A stretch of 19,426 nt of DNA, taken from Phoronis ovalis (Eukaryota; Phoronida; Phoronidae). Below are positions 14,001 to 19,426 of the stretch, in pieces. The notes under the pieces were generated by a model. The model saw only the letters and a list, made by a program, of their open reading frames with translations. It had not been told where the DNA came from and did not search any database. The stretch's first letter is position 1. The number at the start of each line of letters is the position of its first letter. The stretch spans positions 1 to 19,426 of the forward strand of contig JAOXYB010022958.1 in the NCBI GenBank assembly GCA_028565635.1. Direction: 5' to 3'. Both the position numbers and the translations under genes were made by a program.

Positions 14001-17000
14001 AATAGCTAGAGAAATTAAAAAGAATTAATTAAAATATATATGTGCGTGGTATCTATATTAAGCATGTTTATTCAAGATTAATAAAATACTTTTTAGAAAC
14101 AATTAACTGTGATCTCTTTAATGATGCATCTTTTATGCTCCAAATCCTCTGAATTTGATTTATAACTTCTGCTACTGTTATTTAGAGGCTTAAGAAATGT
14201 ATAAATTCTCTTGTATATTCATATATATATATGCATTTTCTTATTTATTTCTTCGTTCAACAGGAAGTAAGTAACACATGGCACCCATACTAACTTATAA
14301 GAATTATGTGTTAACTGTGTCGATTAATTTAAATTTGTGTACGGTGTATTGGTTTGTTTTGATTTAAATTTTTAATTTTATTTGCATCAATGTGACAGCC
14401 CGGGGGGCAGTCAATATGAAAGTGGGTACGCATGTTCCAACAAAATTTCGCGTGAAAGGGTATGTTTTTCGAACTGCCGGAACGTAACGCGCGTTACGCG
14501 CTTAGGGTCTGTTTTTTGGCTAAAATCACGAAAAGGGCCGGTTATTTTTTTGGAGGTGTGACACTTCATTAGGGGTTGTTTTTCCCAAAAGTCACTTCTT
14601 TAAGGGTGTATTTTTTCAAAAAATTCACTTCCTTAGGGGTGTATTTTTTTGCATAATTTCACTTCGTTAGGTGCTTTTTTAAAGAGCCATGTTGGAACAT
14701 GTGTACCCACTTTCACATTGACTGCCCCGCCCCGGTGTGACAGTGATTTTGCAATGTTATTTTAATAATGCTTTACATTTGTAACGATATGAGGTAGATA
14801 TAATCTTGTTTTACTATGAAAAAAAATGTTCTTAAAACGTCTTTGTAAACGCAGGGAAACTCCTGGTTATTTTGGTAAGACATTTAAATGGTCCTCGGCC
14901 CCAGTCTTAAGCAACTAAAAGTACATGTGATTGTTTATACCTATAGTAATGTTATGTATATTTTGAATGTGTGGCGTCGGGTATTTTAATTTGAATTATT
15001 GCAATTTTACGTTGGTAAACAGCTATGGTATAATATGTTTGTATAATTATTTGACTTTAGTTTAATCTACAAGTTGTCTTAGCATTGTTATGTGGCATGG
15101 AATGGGTTTGTTTGTTAAAAATAAATCGTGCGTCATTTATTCAAATTGTACATGTTTTGGACTAGATGATTAATTTAATAGTAGTCAAACGTTTAACAAT
15201 TGAGTTTATATACAGAGTTTATATATCCCTAAACATTGCTAATTAATATAAATTTGGGCTACAGTAAAAAAAATAAATTATCATACTAAGCTAATAAAAC
15301 ACGAAACTTAGTGATGTTGTTATATGTGTCCCGGGATATATGGAAGTTGATCTCAATTGCCGCTGTTTAATAAAACTGTATCAAAGAATCGAAGTTAACT
15401 ACCATAATGAGTTGTTCGTATCCCTTTTCAGACATTTGATTCGTTTGAATGGTTTTGTAAAAGAGTTGGTGAAAGCTTAATGTATCTCCCAGATGGTAGC
15501 ATTGATCCAGCTAATCCAACATCACCTTATAACTCGACGTACCTGAGCCAGCTAATAACAGACAACACATTTGTTGATAATGGTGGTTGTTTTAGCCAAG
15601 GAGCCGGTAAAATATCCGTACCCGGAGACTCTGATGGTTTAGTAGCACTGGATACTACAACCATGGCTGCAAATACCACATATGAATTCCTAGTCATCAT
15701 TCGAAAGGATACACGAATTGCTATTGGTACTGTTGAAGTAGAACTTGTTTCTGGGGCACCACCAAGTGTTCTTCTTAGGTACAGCATTATTATTTAAAAA
15801 AAAAATAAACATTCATTGCTAAATAGCAATAGTTTTGTGCATGTGAGAAATTATTTTATTCGACGGGTTATTCAGTTGGCTGCCTTAATCAGGTACATTG
15901 TGTCATTGCTGTAGATTAACCTGGCTAAATGATACATGGACAATTTCAAAGAATGAGCCTCAAACATATCTAACATTTTAAATTCCCTGAAATAAAAAAC
16001 GTGGCTTTGAATTATGTGAAATGTGAAGTTGATTACATGCACCATCAGGAAAGATCACTTCTGACTGCATGTACTATATATTTCACACAAAAAGTACAGT
16101 CACTAGTACTTCACCTTTCTTTTTGCACATTGTAGATGTGCTGGTGGCGGCTTGTGTACTCAACAACAGGAAGGACAACGTATAAATCCATCAAGTCGAT
16201 TAGCTCTTATTGGCGAATGCCAATATGGCTGTGTCGCGGATGGTGAGCTTCAGTATGAATGGTCAATGTACTACTGGGATACGTTGAATCAATCTTTCAC
16301 AGCTGTTAATGATTTTGCCATCTACACAGACGGTATTTGCTTGCTTGTTATTGAGTCTAGTAACGTATATTATGTTGTATTTCATTGGAAATAAATACAA
16401 ATGCTACCAAGACTGCAAGTTATGTGAACATGTGCTAGATGCATGTCAATGTAGTAGCAATAAAATATATACCATGCATTTATAAGCTTGGTATTGACCC
16501 TAGATCGGCATTTGTAGATACGTGTATTTGCACGGTAGCAATTTGTTTCTAATACGCACGTGATTACTACCGGATTATTCGAATTGTTAATATCCTATCA
16601 CTGAGCAGTGTATAATTATACTAGTTAACCATGCATATCTGTATTAGCACCTACCCATACAATACTACAAACCTGTATACTTTTTCTTGTTTTGTTGTTC
16701 TTTTATGTTTTTATTCTGCTTTATTTATTACTTTAGTTTAATTTCGAGATAGTTTACTGTTTAAAGTCAAAGTATTCATATATCCTACGCATATTCTGTT
16801 TTTACATATAAAAATAAGTTATAATTTTTGTTACAGTATTTGTATTATTTTCTTTACGAAATAACACGTTTAATATGCCACTTTAAAACATATTATAACA
16901 TTGCTGTATGAATTACTGCTTGTTTCAGTTTATTGCACTGTTTTTAATAATATGCTATGATATTATTTTTTCTTTTACTTACATCTATCTTGTTACTTAC

Positions 17001-19219
17001 TTCATCTTAAAGGTCTACATGGTAAGTACAGTAATGGGAAATGTGTACACCTCATTGCACCTTTGTGGGTTTTTTTAATTGCTGCCGCATAAATTACTTT
17101 TCACAGTCATTCATCAAAATGCAATACAGTATACATATGTATCACTGTAAAATGACAGTTCATAATATTCAGTAATCGCGAATTAACCGCTGCCGGCAAC
17201 CTATTAGCTTCTTAATAAATCTTTTTTTTATAATTAATTTGCAATAAAGAAAAGGTTTCACTTTTGGTTATTAATTATAGTAGATTTCTATTATAGATAA
17301 TGTTTTGCCAAATCATAATCATAGTGTTGAAGTACTAAATGATTATATTGTAATTTACTTGTATTGTGAACCTCAGCCGACATCCTCCTAAAACAGAGAA
17401 ACCATATCGCGAGAAAAGCAATTTTTATTAAAATAAATTAAACAAAACATTTTAAAGTTAAAATCGATAAGGTCATTACCTTTAAATCTTTAAATGATCA
17501 ATATCATTTCAGGTGTTAATTCTAAAGATATCGCTATCCATCAAGAAATGTTCTCTGAAGCTTACTCTGAATATGACATATTTCAAATCATATTAAATGT
17601 GAGGCCGTTAAATAACTGGAATAATGTGGGTTCTACCTTTATGACGTTATATGTCAACAGACCGCCATCTGGTGGCAGTTGTTCTATTATTAATTCTGGC
17701 ACCACAGCAGTTGATGGGTCATCACGCTGGAATATCACGTGTCCTGGTTGGACTGATGTAGATGGAATCAGTAACTATCAGTTCTACGGTAGGTAGAATT
17801 TAACAAAAGTTTGAATGTCATGAACCGTGGTCTAAAACATACATGTATGTTTCATCTACTTTTGGTTATGATTGGTTAATACATGTTCTCCTTTGATAAA
17901 TATAGGATATAAAACTCAGCAAAAAAGCACAAGTACATTTACCATTTCTGTGTGTCAATCTGTGACAGGTCATACTATTCATTATTGTTCAGATATAACT
18001 TTGAAAGAGCAAATAAACCCATTATTGTACCGGTAAGTTATTCAAGCTTTTATCAAGCGATATATCGGTAGGTAATATCACGGAAAAGTTCCTTCAAAGA
18101 TAAGAGATCTAACACTTATATCACAGAATTTCAATGCAAAATTACAATTCCGCTAATTCGATCACTTTAATTTGTATTTCTACAGCCATGTTTAAAGACG
18201 ATGAAACTGAAAAACAGTTAACTTACAGTCATTTATCTGCTGTAACGGTGTCCATCCCCATCGGCCCGAGCTACGATAACTATACCATGGATGTTCATGC
18301 CAGAATCTACGATGTTAATGGTGCTTTTGCTAATCCGCTTATTGGTACCATTCAGGTAAGTTGAAGACGCACCTTTTGCGTTTAGTAAACCTTGTAATGA
18401 ATTTTGTTCGGGAGACGAAAACATGTAACTTATATCGACTATCTCATAACACTTCAGAATTGCTCAAACTAGACTAACAACGCAAAATTAACTAGATGCA
18501 TAATTTATTATTATTGTTTTATAAAACTGACAGTAAAAATATGGTGTATTGATTTTCCTTTTATAGAAATTGCCTAGGTACGTGACATATTAGTAATATG
18601 AGTGGGGACAATTAGTTGCCATGTTATTGATTACACGACAACTGTAGTGCTGCTGGAGCAAGATGCGGCAAATTTATACAGAATATATTCTAATAAACCA
18701 GATGTCCAAATGTTTCACATTCCGTAGGTGTTACCAGCTGCCACTGAAAATATACTGAACATTATTGATACAGTTCTGAATACAGAAACAAACTTCGTTA
18801 CTGACATTGCCAACAGCGGCGATCTTCATGACACAGTAGAAACGTTTGGTTCATTGGCGGCACAACTTAACAGTCTCAGAGATGGCTATGTGCAAAGTAG
18901 GTGACAACCAGTAATAATATATTTACAATTTTTAACATCTATAACTGGCGTTCTTAATGATTGGATAACAATTATACTAAACAAAGAGTTCATAAATACG
19001 CCTTTGAGAAAAGTATAGACGTTGACCGACAATTTGAGACTTTCTTTGACAATTATTCCTACTATCGGTAGTCGTGAAGTACGTTGATCATAAGTGCAAT
19101 TACGGTACTTTATTGGATATACTTATAGTCATTGTGAAAATACGATTTTAGATTACGGTACGGCAGTTACTGGAGATGCAAATGTTGGTTACGGTCCTGG
19201 CTTTGGGAGTGATTTTACG
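1970..19219 (+). CDS. PKD1-like: Polycystin-1-like protein, 19-exon gene model, 3' end outside window
   Basis: Joined exons: 1970-2005, 2554-2575, 5345-5643, 6270-6494, 6579-6759, 7192-7358, 7526-8198, 8381-9799, 10853-11032, 11308-11540, 11834-11978, 12243-12340, 13073-13954, 15432-15778, 16136-16332, 17513-17788, 18186-18355, 18728-18896 and 19152-19219. All introns are GT-AG, all phases agree, and 1929 codons stay open. Predicted order: signal peptide (1-18), WSC (about 20-112), PKD-like domains (120-254), linker (255-310), cysteine-rich block (about 314-358), PKD-type repeats (to about 1364), REJ (about 1365-1850), then the start of the pre-GPS region. Polycystin-1 is a very large membrane receptor that pairs with polycystin-2 and is linked to cilia and cell-surface sensing. 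A similar role here is inference. Many N-x-S/T sites fit a secreted or extracellular chain. No leucine-rich repeats and no C-type lectin domain are present. The start is the first in-frame ATG after an in-frame stop at 1907-1909, with A at -3 and G at +4. Exon edges are read by eye. Confidence 0.9.
2006..2553 (+). other. Intron 1
   Basis: The intron runs from GTGAGT to TATTGTAG and splits the signal peptide coding region. It is AT-rich. I see no repeat, gene or conserved element in it. Confidence 0.75.
2554..2575 (+). CDS. PKD1-like: Exon 2: 22-nt micro-exon completing the signal peptide
   Basis: The exon lies between TATTGTAG and a consensus GTAAGT donor. It adds VVTVYAQ (codons 13-19) plus one base of codon 20. 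Joined to exon 1 it gives a classic signal peptide with V-Y-A at the -3 to -1 positions, so cleavage is expected after Ala18. The leftover G joins GG at the start of exon 3 to give Gly. The fit of phase and function on both sides is the main support, since the exon is too short to find by composition. Confidence 0.78.
3929..3955. repeat. AT-rich perfect hairpin
   Basis: CATATATAATAA, a CTG loop, then its exact reverse complement TTATTATATATG. The 12-bp arms with a 3-base loop are perfect. In DNA this AT-rich a chance origin cannot be excluded. No coding or terminator role is expected in the middle of an intron. Confidence 0.6.
4794..5038. repeat. Imperfect inverted repeat, possible old fold-back element
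   Basis: AAATTTGACCAAAAT at 4794-4808 matches the reverse complement of ATTTTGGCCAAATTT at 5024-5038 in 14 of 15 positions, and weaker similarity continues for about ten bases on both sides. The 245-bp spacing and inverted ends suggest a decayed MITE. No target duplication was found, so the element call is tentative. Confidence 0.3.
5345..5643 (+). CDS. PKD1-like: Exon 3: WSC domain
   Basis: Residues 20-119. The domain opens with YLGCYREN, and eight cysteines follow the WSC pattern: YLGC, CIQQC, FCFC, QCNVAC and HCG, ending in SVYAV. WSC domains are small carbohydrate-binding or wall-stress-type domains; polycystin-1 has one near its N-terminus. Here it follows the signal peptide directly, with no leucine-rich repeats in front. 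The acceptor is ATTTTCAG and the donor AAG|GTACAC. The frame is open upstream from 5197, but that part is intron read-through, because the acceptor phase matches exon 2 exactly. Confidence 0.92.
5644..6269 (+). other. Intron 3
   Basis: 626 bp between WSC and PKD repeat 1, GT-AG. I see nothing else in it. Confidence 0.8.
6270..6494 (+). CDS. PKD1-like: Exon 4: first PKD repeat
   Basis: Residues 120-194, exactly 75 codons, phase 0 on both sides. The start GLRVYPSPSG, the middle VDKGDG (a weak form of the W-D-F-G-D-G signature) and the end PGAYTVTVHATD are the layout of a PKD immunoglobulin-like fold. It occupies the place of PKD repeat 1 of polycystin-1, straight after WSC. The donor GTAAGT is consensus. 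Confidence 0.88.
6579..6759 (+). CDS. PKD1-like: Exon 5: short PKD-like segment
   Basis: Residues 195-254 plus one base. The exon reads on from exon 4 and contains SVQAPAEEVSISCPNVS and a PKD-like IDYGDST. In human polycystin-1 the matching stretch, as I recall it, has a similar V-x-x-AP...L-x-CP pattern and leads into the C-type lectin domain. Here the exon ends at G|GTACGT, and the next exon carries no lectin domain. Two cysteines may pair with each other. Confidence 0.85.
6760..7191 (+). other. Intron 5, at the site of the missing lectin domain
   Basis: 432 bp. In vertebrate polycystin-1 a C-type lectin domain is coded at this point of the protein. The intron has no open segment with lectin-like cysteine or W-I-G patterns, so the domain is absent rather than hidden. 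Confidence 0.7.
7192..7358 (+). CDS. PKD1-like: Exon 6: linker before the cysteine-rich block
   Basis: Residues 255-310, entering in phase 1 after ACATTTCTAG and leaving in phase 0 at CTG|GTATGT. It contains PVDLVTDTSGLYVIPSGEF and a run of short beta-strand-like stretches. I recognise no named domain. By position it matches the stretch of polycystin-1 between the lectin domain and the LDL-A-like region. The small exon, matching phases and open frame support it. Confidence 0.82.
7526..8198 (+). CDS. PKD1-like: Exon 7: cysteine-rich (LDL-A position) block and start of the PKD array
   Basis: Residues 311-534. Eight cysteines fall within about 45 residues (PFCTSGTYC, NTCSGSC, HTC, VFC, SVC, SSC). 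They sit where polycystin-1 has its LDL-receptor class A-like region, but the acidic calcium-binding D-x-S-D-E signature is not seen. Next comes GYQFIRLNSSTRVQVSKGDI; the K-G-D-I-x-G motif resembles the PGDLVG part of polycystin-1. The end, YNISLTVSNTLISHSES, is the closing strand of a PKD-type unit, and the following unit continues into exon 8. The donor is G|GTAAGT. Confidence 0.9.
8381..9799 (+). CDS. PKD1-like: Exon 8: long exon with a run of PKD repeats
   Basis: Residues 535-1007, 1419 bp uninterrupted. It carries parts or all of six PKD-type units. Clear signatures are FWDFGDDT, LDYGDGT, FFFGDGG and YWDFGDGT, each in a unit closing with a strand such as AGEYNVSIRAKN, PGNLHVRITASN or TQTYNVTANVSN. 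Two units between them (around residues 595-775) lack the G-D-G core and are more diverged. Human PKD1 also packs many PKD repeats into one large exon (exon 15), so this exon is probably its counterpart. Many N-x-S/T sites are present. The acceptor is TTTCTAG and the donor G|GTAAGA. Confidence 0.95.
9800..10852 (+). other. Intron 8
   Basis: 1053 bp. It holds the 67-bp tandem duplication (10496-10631) and a 14-bp perfect inverted pair, 10287-10300 with 10412-10425. Nothing coding is seen. Confidence 0.78.
10496..10631. repeat. Perfect 67-bp tandem duplication
   Basis: Two adjoining copies with a 67-bp period, 10496-10562 and 10563-10629, are identical, and two further bases match. The unit contains ACTGTATCCAATGTAG and ends near CCACCAACAG. 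No open frame runs through it. The lack of any difference means a very recent duplication, or an assembly error. Confidence 0.95.
10853..11032 (+). CDS. PKD1-like: Exon 9: completes a PKD repeat and starts the next
   Basis: Residues 1008-1067. It supplies the second half of the unit whose YWDFGDGT lies at the end of exon 8: SYSTTGNYTIEVTAGN is the usual closing strand. The next unit starts with NNITVSSNSPLLYPG. The exon is too short to show as a long open frame. It is supported by the TTCTGATTTTAG acceptor, the G|GTAGGT donor, phase 1 on both sides and the split PKD fold. Confidence 0.87.
11308..11540 (+). CDS. PKD1-like: Exon 10: diverged PKD repeat
   Basis: Residues 1068-1145. The unit has VTWAWRDGNG in place of W-D-F-G-D-G and closes with GDHAVNVTISNMVSE. 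It enters in phase 1 (Ala codon split with exon 9) and ends in phase 0 at AAAG|GTAACA. The donor is the first unit of a 17-bp tandem repeat listed separately. Confidence 0.88.
11541..11601 (+). repeat. 17-bp tandem repeat overlapping the exon 10 splice donor
   Basis: Three full units of GTARCATTTYATTAGAG lie at 11541-11557, 11558-11574 and 11575-11591, and a fourth partial unit starts at 11592. The first base of the array is the first base of intron 10, and each unit start is preceded by AG, so the donor-like AG|GTARC is present four times. An in-frame TAG lies in the first unit. Confidence 0.92.
11834..11978 (+). CDS. PKD1-like: Exon 11: first half of a diverged PKD repeat
   Basis: Residues 1146-1193. 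It reads VSVYEEITNLSVTP, closing the previous unit and opening the next, then INSPVYFQMNMETG. Phase 0 in, phase 1 out at G|GTTTGT, a weaker donor than its neighbours. A run of polar residues (RDSNGNLVSG) forms a loop not typical of the family. The correct frame in both flanking exons supports the call. Confidence 0.8.
12243..12340 (+). CDS. PKD1-like: Exon 12: middle of a diverged PKD repeat
   Basis: Residues 1194-1226, 98 bp. It contains EEYFMEALYTNNGSMYFC and ends at GTG|GTAAGT. It replaces the G-D-G centre of the unit and joins the closing strand AAGVYEVNLTATN at the start of exon 13. The acceptor AACATTTACAG and a strong donor support it. Alone it carries no recognisable signature. Confidence 0.8.
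12341..13072 (+). other. Intron 12
   Basis: 732 bp, AT-rich apart from a small GC-richer patch around 12360-12480. The patch contains a 14-bp perfect palindrome (TGGTGGCGCCACCA, 12395-12408). No gene or element ends were found. Confidence 0.75.
13073..13954 (+). CDS. PKD1-like: Exon 13: last PKD repeats and start of the REJ module
   Basis: Residues 1227-1520, 882 bp. It starts with AGVYEVNLTATNPFS (PKD closing strand), followed by a last PKD unit with VDFGDDGS and a closing strand near QGLFKLSLFGW. The REJ module (receptor for egg jelly) begins near CKDPDLQ, residue 1365. Later, VPIILEGG followed by SRDPD matches the VPIIEGG...DPN pattern of the REJ region in polycystin-1. The acceptor is TACTTTTTACAG and the donor ACG|GTAAGA. 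In the family the REJ region lies between the PKD repeats and the GPS cleavage site. Confidence 0.94.
14391..14398. repeat. Left target-site duplication
   Basis: TGTGACAG, identical to 14736-14743 on the other side of the element. Confidence 0.92.
14483..14498. repeat. 16-bp GC-rich palindrome inside the MITE
   Basis: CGTAACGCGCGTTACG is its own reverse complement. It lies just inside the left terminal repeat. It is CpG-rich, unlike its surroundings. Confidence 0.85.
14527..14689. repeat. Internal 31-35-bp imperfect tandem repeat of the MITE
   Basis: CACTTCnTTAGGGGTGTATTTTTT-like units start at 14562, 14593, 14626 and 14660, and a more diverged one starts at 14527. The spacing is 35, 31, 33 and 34 bp. 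The units fill most of the interior between the terminal repeats. Confidence 0.8.
14736..14743. repeat. Right target-site duplication
   Basis: TGTGACAG, identical to 14391-14398. The perfect match suggests a fairly recent insertion. Confidence 0.92.
15432..15778 (+). CDS. PKD1-like: Exon 14: REJ module, second part
   Basis: Residues 1521-1635. FEWFCKR matches the F-x-W-x-C of the REJ fold, and GGCFSQGAGKISVP matches its second cysteine strand. NTTYEFLVIIRKD is the usual Y-x-F strand, and VSGAPPSVLL leads into the next cysteine strand. It ends in phase 2 at AG|GTACAG. The preceding intron carries a transposon, but exon and phases are intact. Confidence 0.92.
15779..16135 (+). other. Intron 14
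   Basis: 357 bp, AT-rich, between two REJ exons. Nothing else is seen. Confidence 0.8.
16136..16332 (+). CDS. PKD1-like: Exon 15: REJ module, third part
   Basis: Residues 1636-1701. Four cysteines (RCAGGGLC and GECQYGC) are placed as in the polycystin-1 segment running from VSLECVSC to GRCLNC. LQYEWSMYYWD follows. The Arg codon is split with exon 14. The donor G|GTATTT is the weakest of the set, but exon 16 continues the same fold without a gap. Confidence 0.87.
16333..17512 (+). other. Intron 15
   Basis: 1180 bp with a T-rich middle (about 16680-17000). One possible 9-base micro-exon at 17013-17021 is discussed in the findings. No other gene or element is seen. Confidence 0.75.
17513..17788 (+). 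CDS. PKD1-like: Exon 16: REJ module with NRPPSGGSC signature
   Basis: Residues 1702-1793. VNRPPSGGSC followed by ITCPGWTDVDGISNYQFY is the best-conserved signature of the REJ region; polycystin-1 has NRPPLGGSC then CTGWHD. The segment before it (EYDIFQIILNVRP) is the preceding Y-x-F strand. Acceptor ATTTCAG, donor G|GTAGGT, phase 1 on both sides. Confidence 0.94.
17789..18185 (+). other. Intron 16, with candidate alternative exon
   Basis: 397 bp. Within it 17906-18032 has an acceptor (AATATAG), a strong donor (CCG|GTAAGT) and an open frame in the correct phase. It can continue in frame only through a second acceptor at 18126 that extends exon 17 to 18127. Inclusion would add 62 residues between NYQFY and AMFKDD of the REJ module. 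The shorter form fits the family better. Confidence 0.35.
18186..18355 (+). CDS. PKD1-like: Exon 17: end of REJ module
   Basis: Residues 1794-1850. Joined directly to exon 16 it reads NYQFYAMFKDDETE, then LSAVTVSIPIGPS, then the strand YTMDVHARIYDVNGAF, which matches the polycystin-1 pattern L-V-Y-A-L...V-L-P-P-G...V-V-V-Q-D-Q-L-G. The acceptor has a strong tract (TTTGTATTTCTACAG) and the donor is CAG|GTAAGT. A longer version that starts at 18127 is discussed with the candidate alternative exon. Confidence 0.88.
18356..18727 (+). other. Intron 17
   Basis: 372 bp, GTAAGT to TTCCGTAG. Nothing else is seen. Confidence 0.78.
18728..18896 (+). CDS. PKD1-like: Exon 18: helical region after REJ
   Basis: Residues 1851-1906. 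It reads VLPAATENILNIIDTVLNTE and then HDTVETFGSLAAQLNSL, an amphipathic, probably helical segment like the one after REJ in polycystin-1 that leads to the GAIN/GPS domain. Two donors overlap at its end. GTAGGT at 18897 keeps exon 19 open, while GTGACA at 18901 would put a stop in exon 19, so the first is chosen. Confidence 0.83.
19152..19219 (+). CDS. PKD1-like: Exon 19: short exon, gene continues beyond window
   Basis: Residues 1907-1929, 68 bp, reading YGTAVTGDANVGYGPG to a phase-0 donor ACG|GTAGGT. The glycine-rich stretch has no domain I recognise. Support is the CGATTTTAG acceptor, the consensus-like donor and the only frame without a stop. The next exon is outside, or possibly at the very edge (an AG at 19380-19382 is followed by open sequence), which I cannot judge. 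Confidence 0.68.
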
Positions 19220-19426
19220 GTAGGTTAAATGTACAAATGCATGTACAGCACGATAACAAGTATTGAGAATGATTTGTACGCGGGAACGAAATGCCTGAGC
19301 GCTGGAAAACACATATTTAGTACAAATCTTAGGTATTTTAAATCGATCCGGCATCAGCAACTAACCCACATATTTTAGCAGCGCATATATTTATACTGTA
19401 CCTTATATTGCCCATTCCCATCTCGT
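19220..19426 (+). other. Intron 19 (partial)
   Basis: The sequence after the last donor runs to the window edge and is probably intron. The final 45 bases are open in the phase needed after TTTAGCAG, so the next exon might start here; this is not supported by any motif. Confidence 0.5.

Larger units (their letters stand above)
14399..14735. mobile_element. Non-autonomous DNA transposon (MITE), 8-bp target duplication
   Basis: The element is 337 bp. Its ends are inverted repeats: 14399-14442 against 14690-14735, with 37 of 39 positions identical from GGGGCAGTCAAT inward to TTCCAACA. TGTGACAG flanks it exactly on both sides (14391-14398 and 14736-14743). There is no room for a transposase. An 8-bp duplication is typical of hAT and P superfamilies and also fits Merlin; the ends do not let me choose. 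It is richer in GC than the intron around it. In the pre-mRNA the two ends could pair as a long stem. Confidence 0.93.
13955..15431 (+). other. Intron 13, carrying a DNA transposon
   Basis: 1477 bp inside the REJ coding region. It holds the 337-bp element at 14399-14735 and a short TA run near 14219-14232. The rest is AT-rich with nothing I recognise. Confidence 0.8.

Noticed and set aside
15527-15787. Minus-strand open frame opposite exon 14
   Set aside because: It is a shadow of the REJ coding frame and shows no domain of its own.
18901-18902. Later donor (AG|GTGACA) for exon 18
   Set aside because: It shifts exon 19 into a frame with a TGA stop, while the donor at 18897 keeps it open.

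Overview
This is a stretch of AT-rich animal nuclear DNA. GT-AG introns interrupt one long plus-strand reading frame. Its domains point to the polycystin-1 (PKD1) family: a signal peptide, a WSC domain, a row of PKD repeats and a REJ module. The species cannot be fixed from the sequence. An invertebrate is likely, because the domain set is simpler than in vertebrate polycystin-1 and the introns are small.

Layout: positions 1-1969 are AT-rich flank with no gene I can support. The gene starts at an ATG at 1970 and is still open at 19219. I reconstructed 19 coding exons by pairing splice sites whose phases agree; together they give 1929 codons. Exons 1-2 make the signal peptide. Exon 3 is the WSC domain. 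Exons 4-6 hold PKD-like domains and a linker. Exon 7 holds a cysteine-rich block at the position of the LDL-A-like region of polycystin-1. Exons 7-13 hold about nine more PKD-type repeats, most of them in one 1.4-kb exon. The end of exon 13 to exon 17 forms the REJ module. Exons 18-19 begin the stretch that leads towards the GAIN/GPS region. The GPS, PLAT and membrane segments must lie beyond the right edge.

Compared with human polycystin-1 as I know it, the leucine-rich repeats before WSC and the C-type lectin domain after the first PKD repeat are missing, while the order of everything else is kept.

The introns hold several items of note: a 337-bp non-autonomous DNA transposon with a perfect 8-bp target duplication, a perfect 67-bp tandem duplication, a 17-bp tandem array that starts exactly at a splice donor, and a possible alternative exon inside the REJ module. 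I see no RNA genes, no CRISPR arrays and no second gene on either strand.
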